Source of the DNA: Ruminococcaceae bacterium YRB3002
GTDB taxonomy: Bacteria; Bacillota; Clostridia; Saccharofermentanales; Saccharofermentanaceae
NCBI GenBank assembly: GCA_900099715.1
Contig: FMTG01000002.1
Coordinates: 186,001 to 250,000 of the forward strand
Direction of reading: 5' to 3'
DNA length: 64,000 nt
The first letter of the stretch is position 1; every line of letters begins with the position of its first letter. The notes under the pieces were generated by a model. It was not told where the DNA came from and made no database searches. It was given only the letters and a program-made list of their open reading frames with translations. This document shows positions 45,084 to 54,103 of this stretch, piece by piece. The translations under genes and the position numbers were made by a program.

Positions 45084-45380
45084 ATGGGTTCATCATTAGA
45101 AACTGCAATTGTATGCACGCTTGTGATCCTTGTCATAGCGTTTATGATCACGAAGCCTGAAGACATCTGCGTTGATGCTCTCAGATCGGCTTCGGAAGGC
45201 ATCGAAGAGATAGCGTTTATGACTGAGGATTCATCAGTAGCAGGATTCAGGGAGATCGGGAATGTTATGACTTCGGACTGCAGCGCAGAGAGATTCCATA
45301 CGTATATTGCCGGTTTATCCGACAGCTACAGGATCGTCTACAGCGCGGTATCCGATGCTTTCGGGACAGGAGGTGATTAA
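45084..45380 (+). CDS. Small membrane protein, first gene of Tad/pseudopilin-like cluster
   Basis: 98 residues. Starts MGSSLETAIVCTLVILVIAFMI: a short polar N-terminus with Glu then a hydrophobic helix, the outline of TadE and Flp-type pseudopilins; the rest is a soluble acidic domain (KPEDICVDALRSASEGIE). I cannot assign a family. Expression depends on opening the 45033-45078 hairpin that holds its ribosome site. A perfect AGGAGGTGAT near its end serves the next gene. Confidence 0.65.
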   Translation: MGSSLETAIVCTLVILVIAFMITKPEDICVDALRSASEGIEEIAFMTEDSSVAGFREIGNVMTSDCSAERFHTYIAGLSDSYRIVYSAVSDAFGTGGD

Positions 45381-45381
45381 A

Positions 45382-46740
45382 GTGCGTATCACCGGCAAAA
45401 GAAATAAATACGGAAATACGACAATTTTCACGGCGATCATACTGTCGGCGCTGATCCTGATCGAATGCACTTACCTGGTGTTCGTGTGGGATCTCGACAG
45501 ACGGATGGAGGTGTCCAGGGCGCTGAAATGCGAGGTTGATTCGATACTTGCCGAATACAACAGACAGCTGTTCAGTGTTTACGGAATATATGCTTTTGAA
45601 CTTGATGATGTGGATGACCGGATCTTCGATAATGTGCTGGAGAGTAATGGTCTTCATACAGGTCAGGCGATCGAGATCGATGGCGTTGAAGTCCTGGATA
45701 CAGATTCGTTGAGGCAGGCGATATCATCATATTATTCATACAGAGGCGGTGCTGTCGCCGTCGGTTCGCTGCTGGAACAGGTATCGGGGCTTCTTGCATC
45801 CATCGATGATAAGGGTGTCATGGGCAAGATCAGATCTTTTACGAACAGCAGCGCATCCAAGTATCTGAAAGAGGTGCTGACCGATTCAGATAAGGTCAGT
45901 GAGGCTCTCGAGAGCGTAAAGGAAAAACTGGAAGGAACGGTTCTGAATCAGGGGCTTGATCAGCTTAGTGATCTTTATGCCCTGATCGACGATAATGAGG
46001 ATGATGTTACATTATTCGGCGACGGCGCAAGTCTTTATGATCTCCGTTTTCTGGTTGAAGGGTACAGCACACTTGAATCTTTGACATCCAAGGGGAGCAA
46101 GTTCATATCAGGAAAGGCTGATCACCTGCTGCTGGCTCATTATGCAGCGTATAACTTCGACTGTGCTGTAGATAACGAAAACGACTGTTCGATCAACGGT
46201 ACGGCTTTCTCCGGCATTCATGACAAAAACTACTATGATGCAGAATATATAATGACCGGAGCGGACGGCAGATTTGGATTTGTCAGCGTATCATCGCTGA
46301 TGCTCCAGCTGATGTTCTGCAAGCACTTTCTCGATATATTCTCCGATCCTGCGCAGTCGACGGCATACGAAGCGTTGTCGATACTTCTGTCATCCCTTAT
46401 CGCTGTTATTTCCGGAGGTACGCTGGATATCCCGACAGAGGTGATGAAGCTGATCGTTGTATCGATTGTTGCGATCGGGAAATCTGTCAAAGACTACAAA
46501 GATGTTATGAAGGGCGGTAAGTTTGCTCTTCTGGAGGAAAACGGTGCAGATATCATCCTTCTGGGATACAGGGATTTTCTGTTTCTGTATCTTGCCTGCA
46601 CAGCAGATATTTATCTGCTGTCACGTTCACTCGAGGTCCTCAGGAGAGATTATGGGGAGATGTACACAGGAATCAGACTTGTTACGACTTACAGAGGTAC
46701 AGATTATGATGTTACAAAAAGATATGCATTGTATGAATAA
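45382..46740 (+). CDS. Large pseudopilin-like protein (DUF5702-like)
   Basis: 452 residues. N-terminal TIFTAIILSALILIECTYLVFVW is a pilin-like hydrophobic helix preceded by a short basic segment (KRNKYGNT). LAEYNRQLFSVYGIYAFE resembles DUF5702 proteins that accompany TadE/TadG. A long middle with several coiled-coil-like and hydrophobic stretches (ALSILLSSLIAVISGG) follows. The start is GTG 45382, after AGGAGGTGAT (45368-45377). No transport ATPase, prepilin peptidase or TadBC is here. Family assignment is moderate. Confidence 0.65.
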   Translation: MRITGKRNKYGNTTIFTAIILSALILIECTYLVFVWDLDRRMEVSRALKCEVDSILAEYNRQLFSVYGIYAFELDDVDDRIFDNVLESNGLHTGQAIEIDGVEVLDTDSLRQAISSYYSYRGGAVAVGSLLEQVSGLLASIDDKGVMGKIRSFTNSSASKYLKEVLTDSDKVSEALESVKEKLEGTVLNQGLDQLSDLYALIDDNEDDVTLFGDGASLYDLRFLVEGYSTLESLTSKGSKFISGKADHLLLAHYAAYNFDCAVDNENDCSINGTAFSGIHDKNYYDAEYIMTGADGRFGFVSVSSLMLQLMFCKHFLDIFSDPAQSTAYEALSILLSSLIAVISGGTLDIPTEVMKLIVVSIVAIGKSVKDYKDVMKGGKFALLEENGADIILLGYRDFLFLYLACTADIYLLSRSLEVLRRDYGEMYTGIRLVTTYRGTDYDVTKRYALYE

Positions 46741-47740
46741 AAGCCGTGAACAGAGAGGTTCGGCAACGATAGAGACTGCAATATCATTCAGCATTACACT
46801 GATCTTTATTGCAGCTATAGTAAGTGTGATCGTATTCTACAGATCCAATATCCTCATGCAGCGCTCGGTTGAACAGTGTTGTGAGGAGATGAGTCTTATC
46901 CCTCCCACATCCGTTATAATGTCAGATACTCTGAGTACGCTGATCAATGCTTTTCCGGATGTGAAGGCAGATGGTGATAAAGCTTCTGAAGTGATCCGTA
47001 AAGTATCATCCGCTGTAGTCGGGATCAATACATACACGGGAAATACCATAGAACAGATAATCCTTGAGGGGACTATGGCACATGTCATGGCGGACAGGAT
47101 AAGATCAGGCTACATCGAACGCAATAACGGATCAGAGTTCTTTGTGCCCGATTCCATCGATGTGGACCTCAACATAATGAGTGACAGGCATGTGATGGAG
47201 GTTAATGTTACTTATGATACAGTGACGCTCGCCGGCAGGATCAGAAGGAAGGTATATTCCGCCATACCGCTTTACGGGAGTTTCGAGCTGTATCTTAATG
47301 ACAGTACCGAAGCTCCGGAGAAGGATATCTGGAGTGAAGATAATTTCACCAGGGGCGATTTCTTCAGGGAAAATGCTTCTTCCAATCTCCCGAAAACATT
47401 TCCGGTAATCGATTCCTATAACGGGGGCACGTGCGAATCAGTCCTGAGTATAGATCTGACCGCACCATATTACAGTAACGACGGGAGGGTAATGAAGACG
47501 GTCAAGGCAGAGATAGATGATCTGGCCGGGTTTGACGGCGCTGACGTTGTGATATCAGGGCAGCGGTATGTCGTGAGCGGACAGGATATCAGAGCCAGAA
47601 GGCTTAATGTGGTGATCCCGTCAAATTCCCCGGAAACTTCACGGGCTGTTGTATCATCGCTTACGGAATACGCCAGGATAAACGGTGTTGATCTTAATAT
47701 TACTGAATATGGTACATCACACAGATATACCGGAGATTGA
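46709..47740 (+). CDS. TadE-like pseudopilin
   Basis: 343 residues. RGSATIETAISFSITLIFIAAIVSVIVF is the classic TadE N-terminus with Glu at position 5 of the helix and a Gly-Ser before it, followed by a C-terminal beta-rich extracellular region (VNVTYDTVTLAGRIRRKV). TadE pseudopilins are processed and help assemble Flp pili. ATG 46709 is chosen since GAGGT (46694-46698) fits; later ATGs at 46724 and 46733 are possible. Overlaps the preceding gene by 32 nt. Orphan from a Tad secretion ATPase. Confidence 0.75.
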   Translation: MLQKDMHCMNKSREQRGSATIETAISFSITLIFIAAIVSVIVFYRSNILMQRSVEQCCEEMSLIPPTSVIMSDTLSTLINAFPDVKADGDKASEVIRKVSSAVVGINTYTGNTIEQIILEGTMAHVMADRIRSGYIERNNGSEFFVPDSIDVDLNIMSDRHVMEVNVTYDTVTLAGRIRRKVYSAIPLYGSFELYLNDSTEAPEKDIWSEDNFTRGDFFRENASSNLPKTFPVIDSYNGGTCESVLSIDLTAPYYSNDGRVMKTVKAEIDDLAGFDGADVVISGQRYVVSGQDIRARRLNVVIPSNSPETSRAVVSSLTEYARINGVDLNITEYGTSHRYTGD

Positions 47741-47747
47741 CGGTTTC

Positions 47748-47763
47748 CTTATTATATAATAAG
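47748..47763. promoter_or_regulatory. 16-bp perfect palindrome, possible operator/promoter
   Basis: CTTATTATATAATAAG, which includes TATAAT (47755-47760), lies 65 nt before the small membrane gene. It could be a -10 with an overlapping operator; no good -35 is in place. Confidence 0.4.
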
Positions 47764-47827
47764 CATATTTGTAATATTTTAAGAGTTGGGTTATCATTAG
47801 AGGGATTGTAAAATAGGAGGAGAATGC

Positions 47828-48058
47828 GTGAGATCCACAAATAATGTCAGAAGCCCTAATCTCCTTAGCTCCGGAGCCGGTTCAGACAAGACAAAAGATC
47901 TGAGCCTTGGCGATACGCTGAGGAAGGCAAAGAAGGATCTGTTCTTTACAAGATGCGTTTACGGCATGATCGCTGTGATGGCTGTCACTGCTGTCTTCTT
48001 TATGTTTTACCTGGGATATGTAGATCTTCTGGTAGAATGGTTCTACTCTTTGATGTGA
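47828..48058 (+). CDS. Small single-pass membrane protein
   Basis: 76 residues; hydrophilic N-terminal half (RSTNNVRSPNLLSSGAG, then KTKDLSLGD) and one hydrophobic helix (CVYGMIAVMAVTAVFFMFYLGYV) near the C-terminus. Not recognised. Start GTG 47828 follows AGGAGG by 6 nt; an ATG at 47824 is out of frame and stops at once. It lies between the Tad-like cluster and the TrpR-like regulator, and the yerC gene begins 24 nt after. Confidence 0.6.
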   Translation: MRSTNNVRSPNLLSSGAGSDKTKDLSLGDTLRKAKKDLFFTRCVYGMIAVMAVTAVFFMFYLGYVDLLVEWFYSLM

Positions 48059-48082
48059 TGGCAGAACAAGGCGGAACATGAT

Positions 48083-48421
48083 ATGCAGAGCGGGAATGAT
48101 TTCTGGAACAGTCTCAATAAAGAAGAGCAGGAAGAACTGACAAGTCTCTATAAAGCTATTTTGACCATGGAGAATCCGGAGGAACTGCATGCCTTTTTTA
48201 CAGATCTCTGTTCAGTCAATGAACTTAACTCGATGCTCCACAGGTGGCAGATTGTCTTGAGGATCGATAAGGGAATGAGTTATGAAGAGATAATTAGACG
48301 GCTTGCGCCGCCTGCTGGCAAGACTGTCAGTTCAACGACCATATCACGTGTCAAGAACTGTTATGTCAACGAGAACGGGGGCTACAGGACTGCTCTTAAG
48401 AGACTTAACGAACAAGAATAA
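48083..48421 (+). CDS. yerC: YerC/YecD family TrpR-related protein
   Basis: 112 residues of the TrpR-like helix-turn-helix family: LHAFFTDLCSVNELNSMLHRWQIV is the helical core and SYEEIIRRL with TVSSTTISRVKNC the recognition helices. The family is widespread in Firmicutes and of unclear function; no trp gene or operator is nearby. It probably reads from a promoter near 47.75 kb, and secA follows at 26 nt, so regulation of secA in cis cannot be excluded. Confidence 0.82.
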   Translation: MQSGNDFWNSLNKEEQEELTSLYKAILTMENPEELHAFFTDLCSVNELNSMLHRWQIVLRIDKGMSYEEIIRRLAPPAGKTVSSTTISRVKNCYVNENGGYRTALKRLNEQE

Positions 48422-48447
48422 CAAATATTTCAATATGAGGTGAACTA

Positions 48448-51222
48448 ATGGCTTTATCATCAATTTTCGGTACGCACAGCTCAAGGGAGATCAAGAGGAT
48501 CATGCCCATAGTTAATAAGGTCCTGGCACTTGAGGAATCCTACAAATCCCTGCCGGATGAGGAACTCCGTGCCAAAACTGACATTTTCAAGAAGAGACTT
48601 GCCGAGGGTGAGACTCTTGACGATATTCTTCCTGAGGCTTTCGCGACGGTCAGAGAGGCATCAAGAAGAGTTCTGGATATGGTTCCTTATCCTGTGCAGG
48701 TCATCGGCGGTATCGTTCTCCATCAGGGCAGGATCGCGGAGATGAAGACAGGTGAAGGTAAGACTCTTGTTGCTACAATGCCTGTATATCTCAACGCCCT
48801 TACGGGACGTGGCGTTCATGTCGTAACAGTAAATGATTACCTTGCAAAGCGTGACAGTGAGTGGATGGGTAAGGTCTATAAGTACCTTGGAATGTCTGTC
48901 GGACTTATCATTCACGATATCCCCGGCAAGCAGCGTAAGGACATGTATAACTGCGATATCGTATATGGAACCAATAACGAGTTCGGATTCGATTACCTGA
49001 GGGACAACATGGTCGTCCGTAAGGAGCAGATCGTTCAGAGAGACCATTATTTCGCTATCGTCGACGAGGTCGACAGCATCCTTATCGATGAGGCAAGAAC
49101 GCCGCTCATCATATCGGGAAGAGGCTCCGAATCATCAAGTCTTTACCAGGATGCCGACAGATTCGTCAGGACGCTTAAGCAGTTTATCGTAACCGAGACT
49201 GACGATAAGGTCGATATGGATGAGATCGTCGGCGATGCTGACTATGTAACTGATGAGAAGGCAAATACGTCTGTTCTTACTGCTAACGGTATTGCCAAAG
49301 CAGAGAGATTCTTCAACATCGAGAATCTGTCCGACCCGGAGAATTTCCAGTATCAGCACTATATCAATAATGCTCTTAAGGCTCACGGTAACTTCAAGAG
49401 GGATCAGAAGTATATCGTTCAGGACGGCGAGGTCATCATTGTTGATGATTTTACAGGACGACTGATGCCCGGCAGACGTTACAGCGACGGCCTTCACCAG
49501 GCTATCGAGGCTAAGGAAGGCGTTAAGGTTGCCAGTGAGAACAGGACTCTCGCTACGATCACTTTCCAGAACTTCTTTAGGCTCTATCAGAAGCTTTCCG
49601 GTATGACAGGTACCGCTTATACAGAGGAAGCCGAGTTCAGACAGATCTATGAGCTCGATGTTATCCAGATCCCTACTAATAAGCCTGTTCAGAGAGTCGA
49701 TGAAGTCGATTCCGTATTTAAGACAGAGAAACTCAAGTATACAGCTGTTCTTAAAGCCGTAAAGGAAGCTCATGAGCTCGGTCAGCCTGTACTTGTCGGT
49801 ACAGTTAACGTTGATAAATCGGAGCTTTTGAGCAGAGCATTTACAAAGTTCGGTATCAAGCATAATGTTCTCAACGCCAAGAATCATATGCGTGAGGCTG
49901 AGATCGTTGCTCAGGCAGGCCGAAAGGGCGCCGTTACCATAGCTACGAACATGGCAGGCCGTGGTACGGATATCCTTCTCGGCGGTAATGCCGAGTTTAT
50001 GGCTAAGCAGGAGATGAAGAAACTGGGTTATCAGGATGATGAGATAGATGCTTCTACTGCACATAACGAGACTGATGATCAGCACATCCTTGACCTCAGG
50101 GCAAAGTTCAAGGAACTTGAGGACAAGTTCAAGGCCGAGATCGAGCCGGAAGCAGAAGAAGTGCGTCAGCTTGGAGGGCTCTTTATCATCGGTACTGAAC
50201 GCCATGAGTCCCGCCGTATCGATAATCAGCTCAAAGGACGTGCCGGACGTCAGGGAGACCCCGGTAAGTCCAAGTTCTTCCTGTCTCTTGAGGATGACCT
50301 TCTGAGAATATTCGGAGGTGACAGGATCACGAGTCTTGCCGACAGCTGGGGCGTAGATGAGATCCAGGTAAAGACCTTGGGCAAGATGATCGACTCCGCT
50401 CAGAAGAAGCTCGAAGCAATGCATTTCGGAGCACGTAAGAATGTCCTTGAGTATGATGACGTTAATAATGTACAGCGTACCATCACTTATAAGCAGAGAA
50501 GACAGATCATTGATGGTGAGGATGTTCACGAGGTGTTCCTGAAGATGATCGAGACTGTTGCTGACAGGATCGTCGGCACATTCTCGCTTGACGGTGTTAT
50601 TACAACTTCTGAGAGATATACTCTTGCTATCAAGCTCAGAGAAGAGTTCGGTGATCTTCCCGTTATTGATATTATCAAGGATGAAGAACAGGAACTCGGA
50701 GATTATGATGATCTTGTAGATACAATTGTTGCCCAGGCTAAGGATGTTCTTGTGAGGAAGGAAGAAGACGCTACTCCCGAGATCTTCCGCACTGCGGAAA
50801 GAGCAATTCTCCTTCAGACCGTAGATACAAAGTGGATGGACCATATCGATGCAATGGATCAGCTTTCCCAGGCTATCAGAATGAGATCTGTAGGTCAGCA
50901 TGATCCTGTTGTTGAGTATAAGCACGAAGGCTCAGAGATGTTTGAGGAGATGAACGAAGCAATTCAGAATGACTCGGTTCAGATGCTCATGAGGGCAAAT
51001 CTGACGCCTGAGAGAGTTGTGGAGACACGTTCTGCCGTAAGTGATGTCAAGGAGGTCAGAAGGGAAGAGGCTCCTATGCAGCCCAAGCAGGTTGAGGGCG
51101 CAGCTGCCCAGAGTGCTCCCACACAGCCCATAAGGCGTGCTGACGGTGTTGTAGGACGTAACGATAACTGCCCCTGTGGCAGCGGCAAGAAGTATAAGAA
51201 CTGCTGCGGTAAGAATGCGTGA
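48448..51222 (+). CDS. secA: Preprotein translocase ATPase SecA
   Basis: 924-residue motor of the Sec pathway. Walker A-type MKTGEGKT near residue 103, DEAD-like VDEVDSILIDEARTPL, GRAGRQGDPGKS in the second RecA-like fold, the PPXD and helical scaffold (WMDHIDAMDQL), and the C-terminal zinc-binding SEC-C motif [19 protein letters not shown]. Length is normal. GAGGTG precedes ATG 48448. A very long antisense frame (minus 49135-50925) is a shadow of this gene's codon bias. Confidence 0.97.
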   Translation: MALSSIFGTHSSREIKRIMPIVNKVLALEESYKSLPDEELRAKTDIFKKRLAEGETLDDILPEAFATVREASRRVLDMVPYPVQVIGGIVLHQGRIAEMKTGEGKTLVATMPVYLNALTGRGVHVVTVNDYLAKRDSEWMGKVYKYLGMSVGLIIHDIPGKQRKDMYNCDIVYGTNNEFGFDYLRDNMVVRKEQIVQRDHYFAIVDEVDSILIDEARTPLIISGRGSESSSLYQDADRFVRTLKQFIVTETDDKVDMDEIVGDADYVTDEKANTSVLTANGIAKAERFFNIENLSDPENFQYQHYINNALKAHGNFKRDQKYIVQDGEVIIVDDFTGRLMPGRRYSDGLHQAIEAKEGVKVASENRTLATITFQNFFRLYQKLSGMTGTAYTEEAEFRQIYELDVIQIPTNKPVQRVDEVDSVFKTEKLKYTAVLKAVKEAHELGQPVLVGTVNVDKSELLSRAFTKFGIKHNVLNAKNHMREAEIVAQAGRKGAVTIATNMAGRGTDILLGGNAEFMAKQEMKKLGYQDDEIDASTAHNETDDQHILDLRAKFKELEDKFKAEIEPEAEEVRQLGGLFIIGTERHESRRIDNQLKGRAGRQGDPGKSKFFLSLEDDLLRIFGGDRITSLADSWGVDEIQVKTLGKMIDSAQKKLEAMHFGARKNVLEYDDVNNVQRTITYKQRRQIIDGEDVHEVFLKMIETVADRIVGTFSLDGVITTSERYTLAIKLREEFGDLPVIDIIKDEEQELGDYDDLVDTIVAQAKDVLVRKEEDATPEIFRTAERAILLQTVDTKWMDHIDAMDQLSQAIRMRSVGQHDPVVEYKHEGSEMFEEMNEAIQNDSVQMLMRANLTPERVVETRSAVSDVKEVRREEAPMQPKQVEGAAAQSAPTQPIRRADGVVGRNDNCPCGSGKKYKNCCGKNA

Positions 51223-52052
51223 GTATGATAATGGAAGACTACATCAACAAGATAAGCAGTGCTTCTGAGTATATTCTTTCAAAGATAGACTCTGTACCTG
51301 AGGTTTGTATCGTATTGGGGTCAGGTCTTGCACCTTTGGCTTCGATGTGCGATGTCATCAGTTCTGTTCCTTATGGTGATATACCGGGATTTCCGGTATC
51401 AACTGCTCCGGGACATGAAGGAAGACTGATATATGGTGTTCTTGAGGGAAAGAAAGTATTCATGATGTCAGGAAGATTCCATTATTATGAGGGTTATGAT
51501 CTCAAGGATGTTACTCTCTATGTCAGGGTTATGGCCAGACTTGGAGTAAAGACTCTTGTTCTTACCAATGCAGCCGGAGGGATCCTTGACGGAATGAAGC
51601 CGGCATCCCTCATGATCATTAAGGACCACCTGTCATTCTTTGCCGAAAGCGTTCTCAGAGGTGCAAATCTTGATGAGTTCGGTGTTAGATTTCCTGATCA
51701 GACTCATGTCTACGACCCTGAATACATTGACATTCTTGACAGAGCTGCTTTGAGGCTCGGGATCAATGTGAGAACAGGTGTTTATGCTTACAGCAAGGGT
51801 CCGCAATATGAGACGCCTGCCGAGATAAGGGCACTTAAGATGATGGGCGCCGGCGCTGTCGGTATGAGCACGGTTCCGGAGGCAATTGTTGCTTCACACT
51901 GCGGTATGAGAGTTGCAGCGGTATCATGTATTTCCAATCTGGCTGCCGGTATCTCACCTAATAAGCTTACCTGCGAGGAAGTTATTGAGAATGCCGGTAA
52001 GGCTTCAGCTGATAACTGTGCCCTTATAAAGGAATTCGTAAAGAGTATCTGA
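51219..52052 (+). CDS. punA: Purine-nucleoside phosphorylase (class I trimeric type)
   Basis: 277 residues that split inosine and guanosine with phosphate. Signature stretch APGHEGRLIYG, GRFHYYEGYDL, NAAGGI and CISNLAAGIS fits the mammalian-like trimeric PNP class (PunA/DeoD2). Starts are ambiguous: GTG 51219 overlaps the secA stop, ATG 51225 and 51231 follow in frame without a clear ribosome site. ahcY follows at 20 nt, so nucleoside salvage and SAH recycling share a transcript: AhcY makes adenosine, and PNP handles inosine after deamination. Confidence 0.9.
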   Translation: MSMIMEDYINKISSASEYILSKIDSVPEVCIVLGSGLAPLASMCDVISSVPYGDIPGFPVSTAPGHEGRLIYGVLEGKKVFMMSGRFHYYEGYDLKDVTLYVRVMARLGVKTLVLTNAAGGILDGMKPASLMIIKDHLSFFAESVLRGANLDEFGVRFPDQTHVYDPEYIDILDRAALRLGINVRTGVYAYSKGPQYETPAEIRALKMMGAGAVGMSTVPEAIVASHCGMRVAAVSCISNLAAGISPNKLTCEEVIENAGKASADNCALIKEFVKSI

Positions 52053-52072
52053 ACTGACGGAGGATTGTATAA

Positions 52073-53329
52073 ATGAGTGTTCCAAAGTATGAAGTAAAAG
52101 ATATCAGTCTGGCGCCATATGGCCGCGAGAAGATCGAGTGGGCATACCGCAATATGCCGGTCCTCAGGGCGATCGAAGCAGAGTTGATCGAGGAACAGCC
52201 TTTCGCAGGGCTTAAGATATCGGTGTCAGTGCATGTGGAAGCAAAGACGGCATGTCTTGCAAGAGCTCTGGCAAGAGGAGGCGCTGATGTGGCACTCACC
52301 GGATGCAATCCTTTATCTACACAGGATGATGTTGCTGCTGCTCTTGCCGAATCCGGAATGCACGTTTATACGGTCCATGGTGATAATGAGGAAGAGTACA
52401 TAAAGCACCTTAAGATGGCTCTTGATTTCGGGCCAGATATTGTTATCGATGACGGCGGAGATTTCTGTATGCTCCTGCATTCCGATATGAAGCATCTTGT
52501 TCCCGGATTGATGGGCGGATGCGAGGAGACAACGACAGGCGTAAAACGCCTTGAGATCCTCAAGAAGGAAGGTAAACTGAGCTATCCCGTCATCGCAGTA
52601 AATGATGCAAGATGCAAGCATCTTTTTGACAACAGATTCGGTACGGGCCAGTCTGTATGGACAGCTATAATGGCAACAACAAATCTTATCGTAGCAGGCA
52701 AGACTGTTGTTGTTGCCGGATTTGGTATGTGCGGCAAAGGTGTAGCTATGAGAGCAAAAGGTCTCGGTGCCAAGGTTATCGTCACCGAGATCGATCCTGT
52801 TAAAGCCTGTGAAGCTATCATGGAAGGTTATCAGGTAATGACGATGGATGAGGCCGCACCTCTTGGTGATGTCTTTGTTACTGTTACAGGATGTAAGGAC
52901 GTTATCGTAGGACGCCATTATGACATGATGAAGGATGGTGCTATCTGCTGTAATGCCGGTCATTTCGACTGTGAGGTTAATATTAAAGAACTTGCTTCAA
53001 TGTCAGTCGCTCAGAGGGAGCTCCGCCATAATGTAATGGGTTATGAGCTCAAGAACGGCAGGACTATCTGCATCCTGGCTGAGGGAAGACTTGTAAACCT
53101 TGCTTCCGGCGACGGTCATCCCGTTGAGATAATGGATATGAGCTTTGCCCTTCAGGCACAGTCTGCAAGGTATATAGCAGCACATGGTAAAGAACTTGCC
53201 ATAGACGTTTATCAGACACCGGAAGTAATAGATAACAGAGTAGCAGAGATTCTGCTTCGGACAAAGGGGATCGATATTGATGTGCTGACCCCTGAACAGG
53301 AGTTATATCTTAACTCCTGGGATTTCTGA
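52073..53329 (+). CDS. ahcY: Adenosylhomocysteinase
   Basis: 418 residues, cleaving S-adenosylhomocysteine to adenosine and homocysteine with tightly bound NAD. GGDVALTGCNPLSTQDDV-like segment (partly quoted), DDGGDFCMLLH, EETTTGVKRL, the NAD-binding VVVAGFGMCGKGVAMRAKG, and CNAGHFDCEV are all present. The short bacterial form lacks the ~40-residue insertion of some family members. GGAGG precedes the ATG. No SAM or SAH riboswitch: the leader is inside the punA operon. Confidence 0.94.
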   Translation: MSVPKYEVKDISLAPYGREKIEWAYRNMPVLRAIEAELIEEQPFAGLKISVSVHVEAKTACLARALARGGADVALTGCNPLSTQDDVAAALAESGMHVYTVHGDNEEEYIKHLKMALDFGPDIVIDDGGDFCMLLHSDMKHLVPGLMGGCEETTTGVKRLEILKKEGKLSYPVIAVNDARCKHLFDNRFGTGQSVWTAIMATTNLIVAGKTVVVAGFGMCGKGVAMRAKGLGAKVIVTEIDPVKACEAIMEGYQVMTMDEAAPLGDVFVTVTGCKDVIVGRHYDMMKDGAICCNAGHFDCEVNIKELASMSVAQRELRHNVMGYELKNGRTICILAEGRLVNLASGDGHPVEIMDMSFALQAQSARYIAAHGKELAIDVYQTPEVIDNRVAEILLRTKGIDIDVLTPEQELYLNSWDF

Positions 53330-53346
53330 CATTTTGGATCAATGTG

Positions 53347-53364
53347 CAACATTATTGAATGTTG
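53347..53364. promoter_or_regulatory. Inverted repeat before the lipoprotein gene
   Basis: CAACATT-ATTG-AATGTTG, a perfect 7-bp inverted repeat, 42 nt before the lipoprotein ATG. It could be an operator; no clear promoter hexamers align with it. Confidence 0.4.
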
Positions 53365-53406
53365 GATTGTATTAATGTCAGAAACACATGACAGGAGGTG
53401 GTCAAT

Positions 53407-54000
53407 ATGCGGAAGATGGTATTAACGGCATTTACGGTTGCCTGTATGATTGCAATTGCAGGCTGCAGCAGTTCTGCTGTGTCATCGGGGGATGCCGTCC
53501 AGGATCCTTCAGAAGTTAGCGAAGAAACGGGAGGTACGGCTGTGTCTTCGGAAGCGAATGGTTTTGTTAATATGCCTAATCCCTGGTCAGAGTTCCTGAC
53601 TCTTGATGAAGCTGTGGATTTCTCTGGGATAGAACTTGTTATACCGGATGAATATAAAGGTAATGAACTGATCTACAGAGCCGTTGCCAATGATATGATA
53701 GAGGTTAATATACCTGCCGGTTCCATAGAGGGTATTGATGGTGACCGTGTTACTTTCAGGGCGACACGGCTGACAGATGAGGATATCAGCGGAGATTACA
53801 ACACATATTCAGAGACCTATCAGGTTAAGACCGCAGGTATCTTTGTAACTGTCAGATCAAATGATGTAACTAAGGTCAACGTGGCTACGTGGTCTGATGA
53901 AGAGAGAAGTTACTGCGTTCTCTTCAGAGAGGAAGCCGGTTCAGCACCTGCATTTGACTTTATTTCATCTCTTGTGCTGGCTAACTCGGTAAAGTATTGA
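53407..54000 (+). CDS. Putative lipoprotein
   Basis: 197 residues. Signal peptide with lipobox IAGC (Cys20), a Ser/Glu-rich linker, then a beta-rich domain (LVIPDEYKGNELIYRAV, FVTVRSNDVTKVNVATW) that resembles DUF4367-type domains. ATG 53407 follows AGGAGG with good spacing. It lies just upstream of an ECF sigma factor/anti-sigma pair and may be a member of the envelope response or its sensor; function is unknown. Confidence 0.7.
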   Translation: MRKMVLTAFTVACMIAIAGCSSSAVSSGDAVQDPSEVSEETGGTAVSSEANGFVNMPNPWSEFLTLDEAVDFSGIELVIPDEYKGNELIYRAVANDMIEVNIPAGSIEGIDGDRVTFRATRLTDEDISGDYNTYSETYQVKTAGIFVTVRSNDVTKVNVATWSDEERSYCVLFREEAGSAPAFDFISSLVLANSVKY

Positions 54001-54103
54001 CAGACAGGAGATACAGTAAAGAGAGTTGTTGGAGATAGCATTACAGTATCGGCCAGATCCGGTAATATCCATTATAAAGACAATGTTCGCAAGGATATTG
54101 TTC

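Noticed and set aside
49135-50925. 596-codon open frame antisense to secA
   Set aside because: It lies wholly within a fully conserved secA, has no ribosome site or family resemblance, and such frames arise from codon bias in highly expressed genes.
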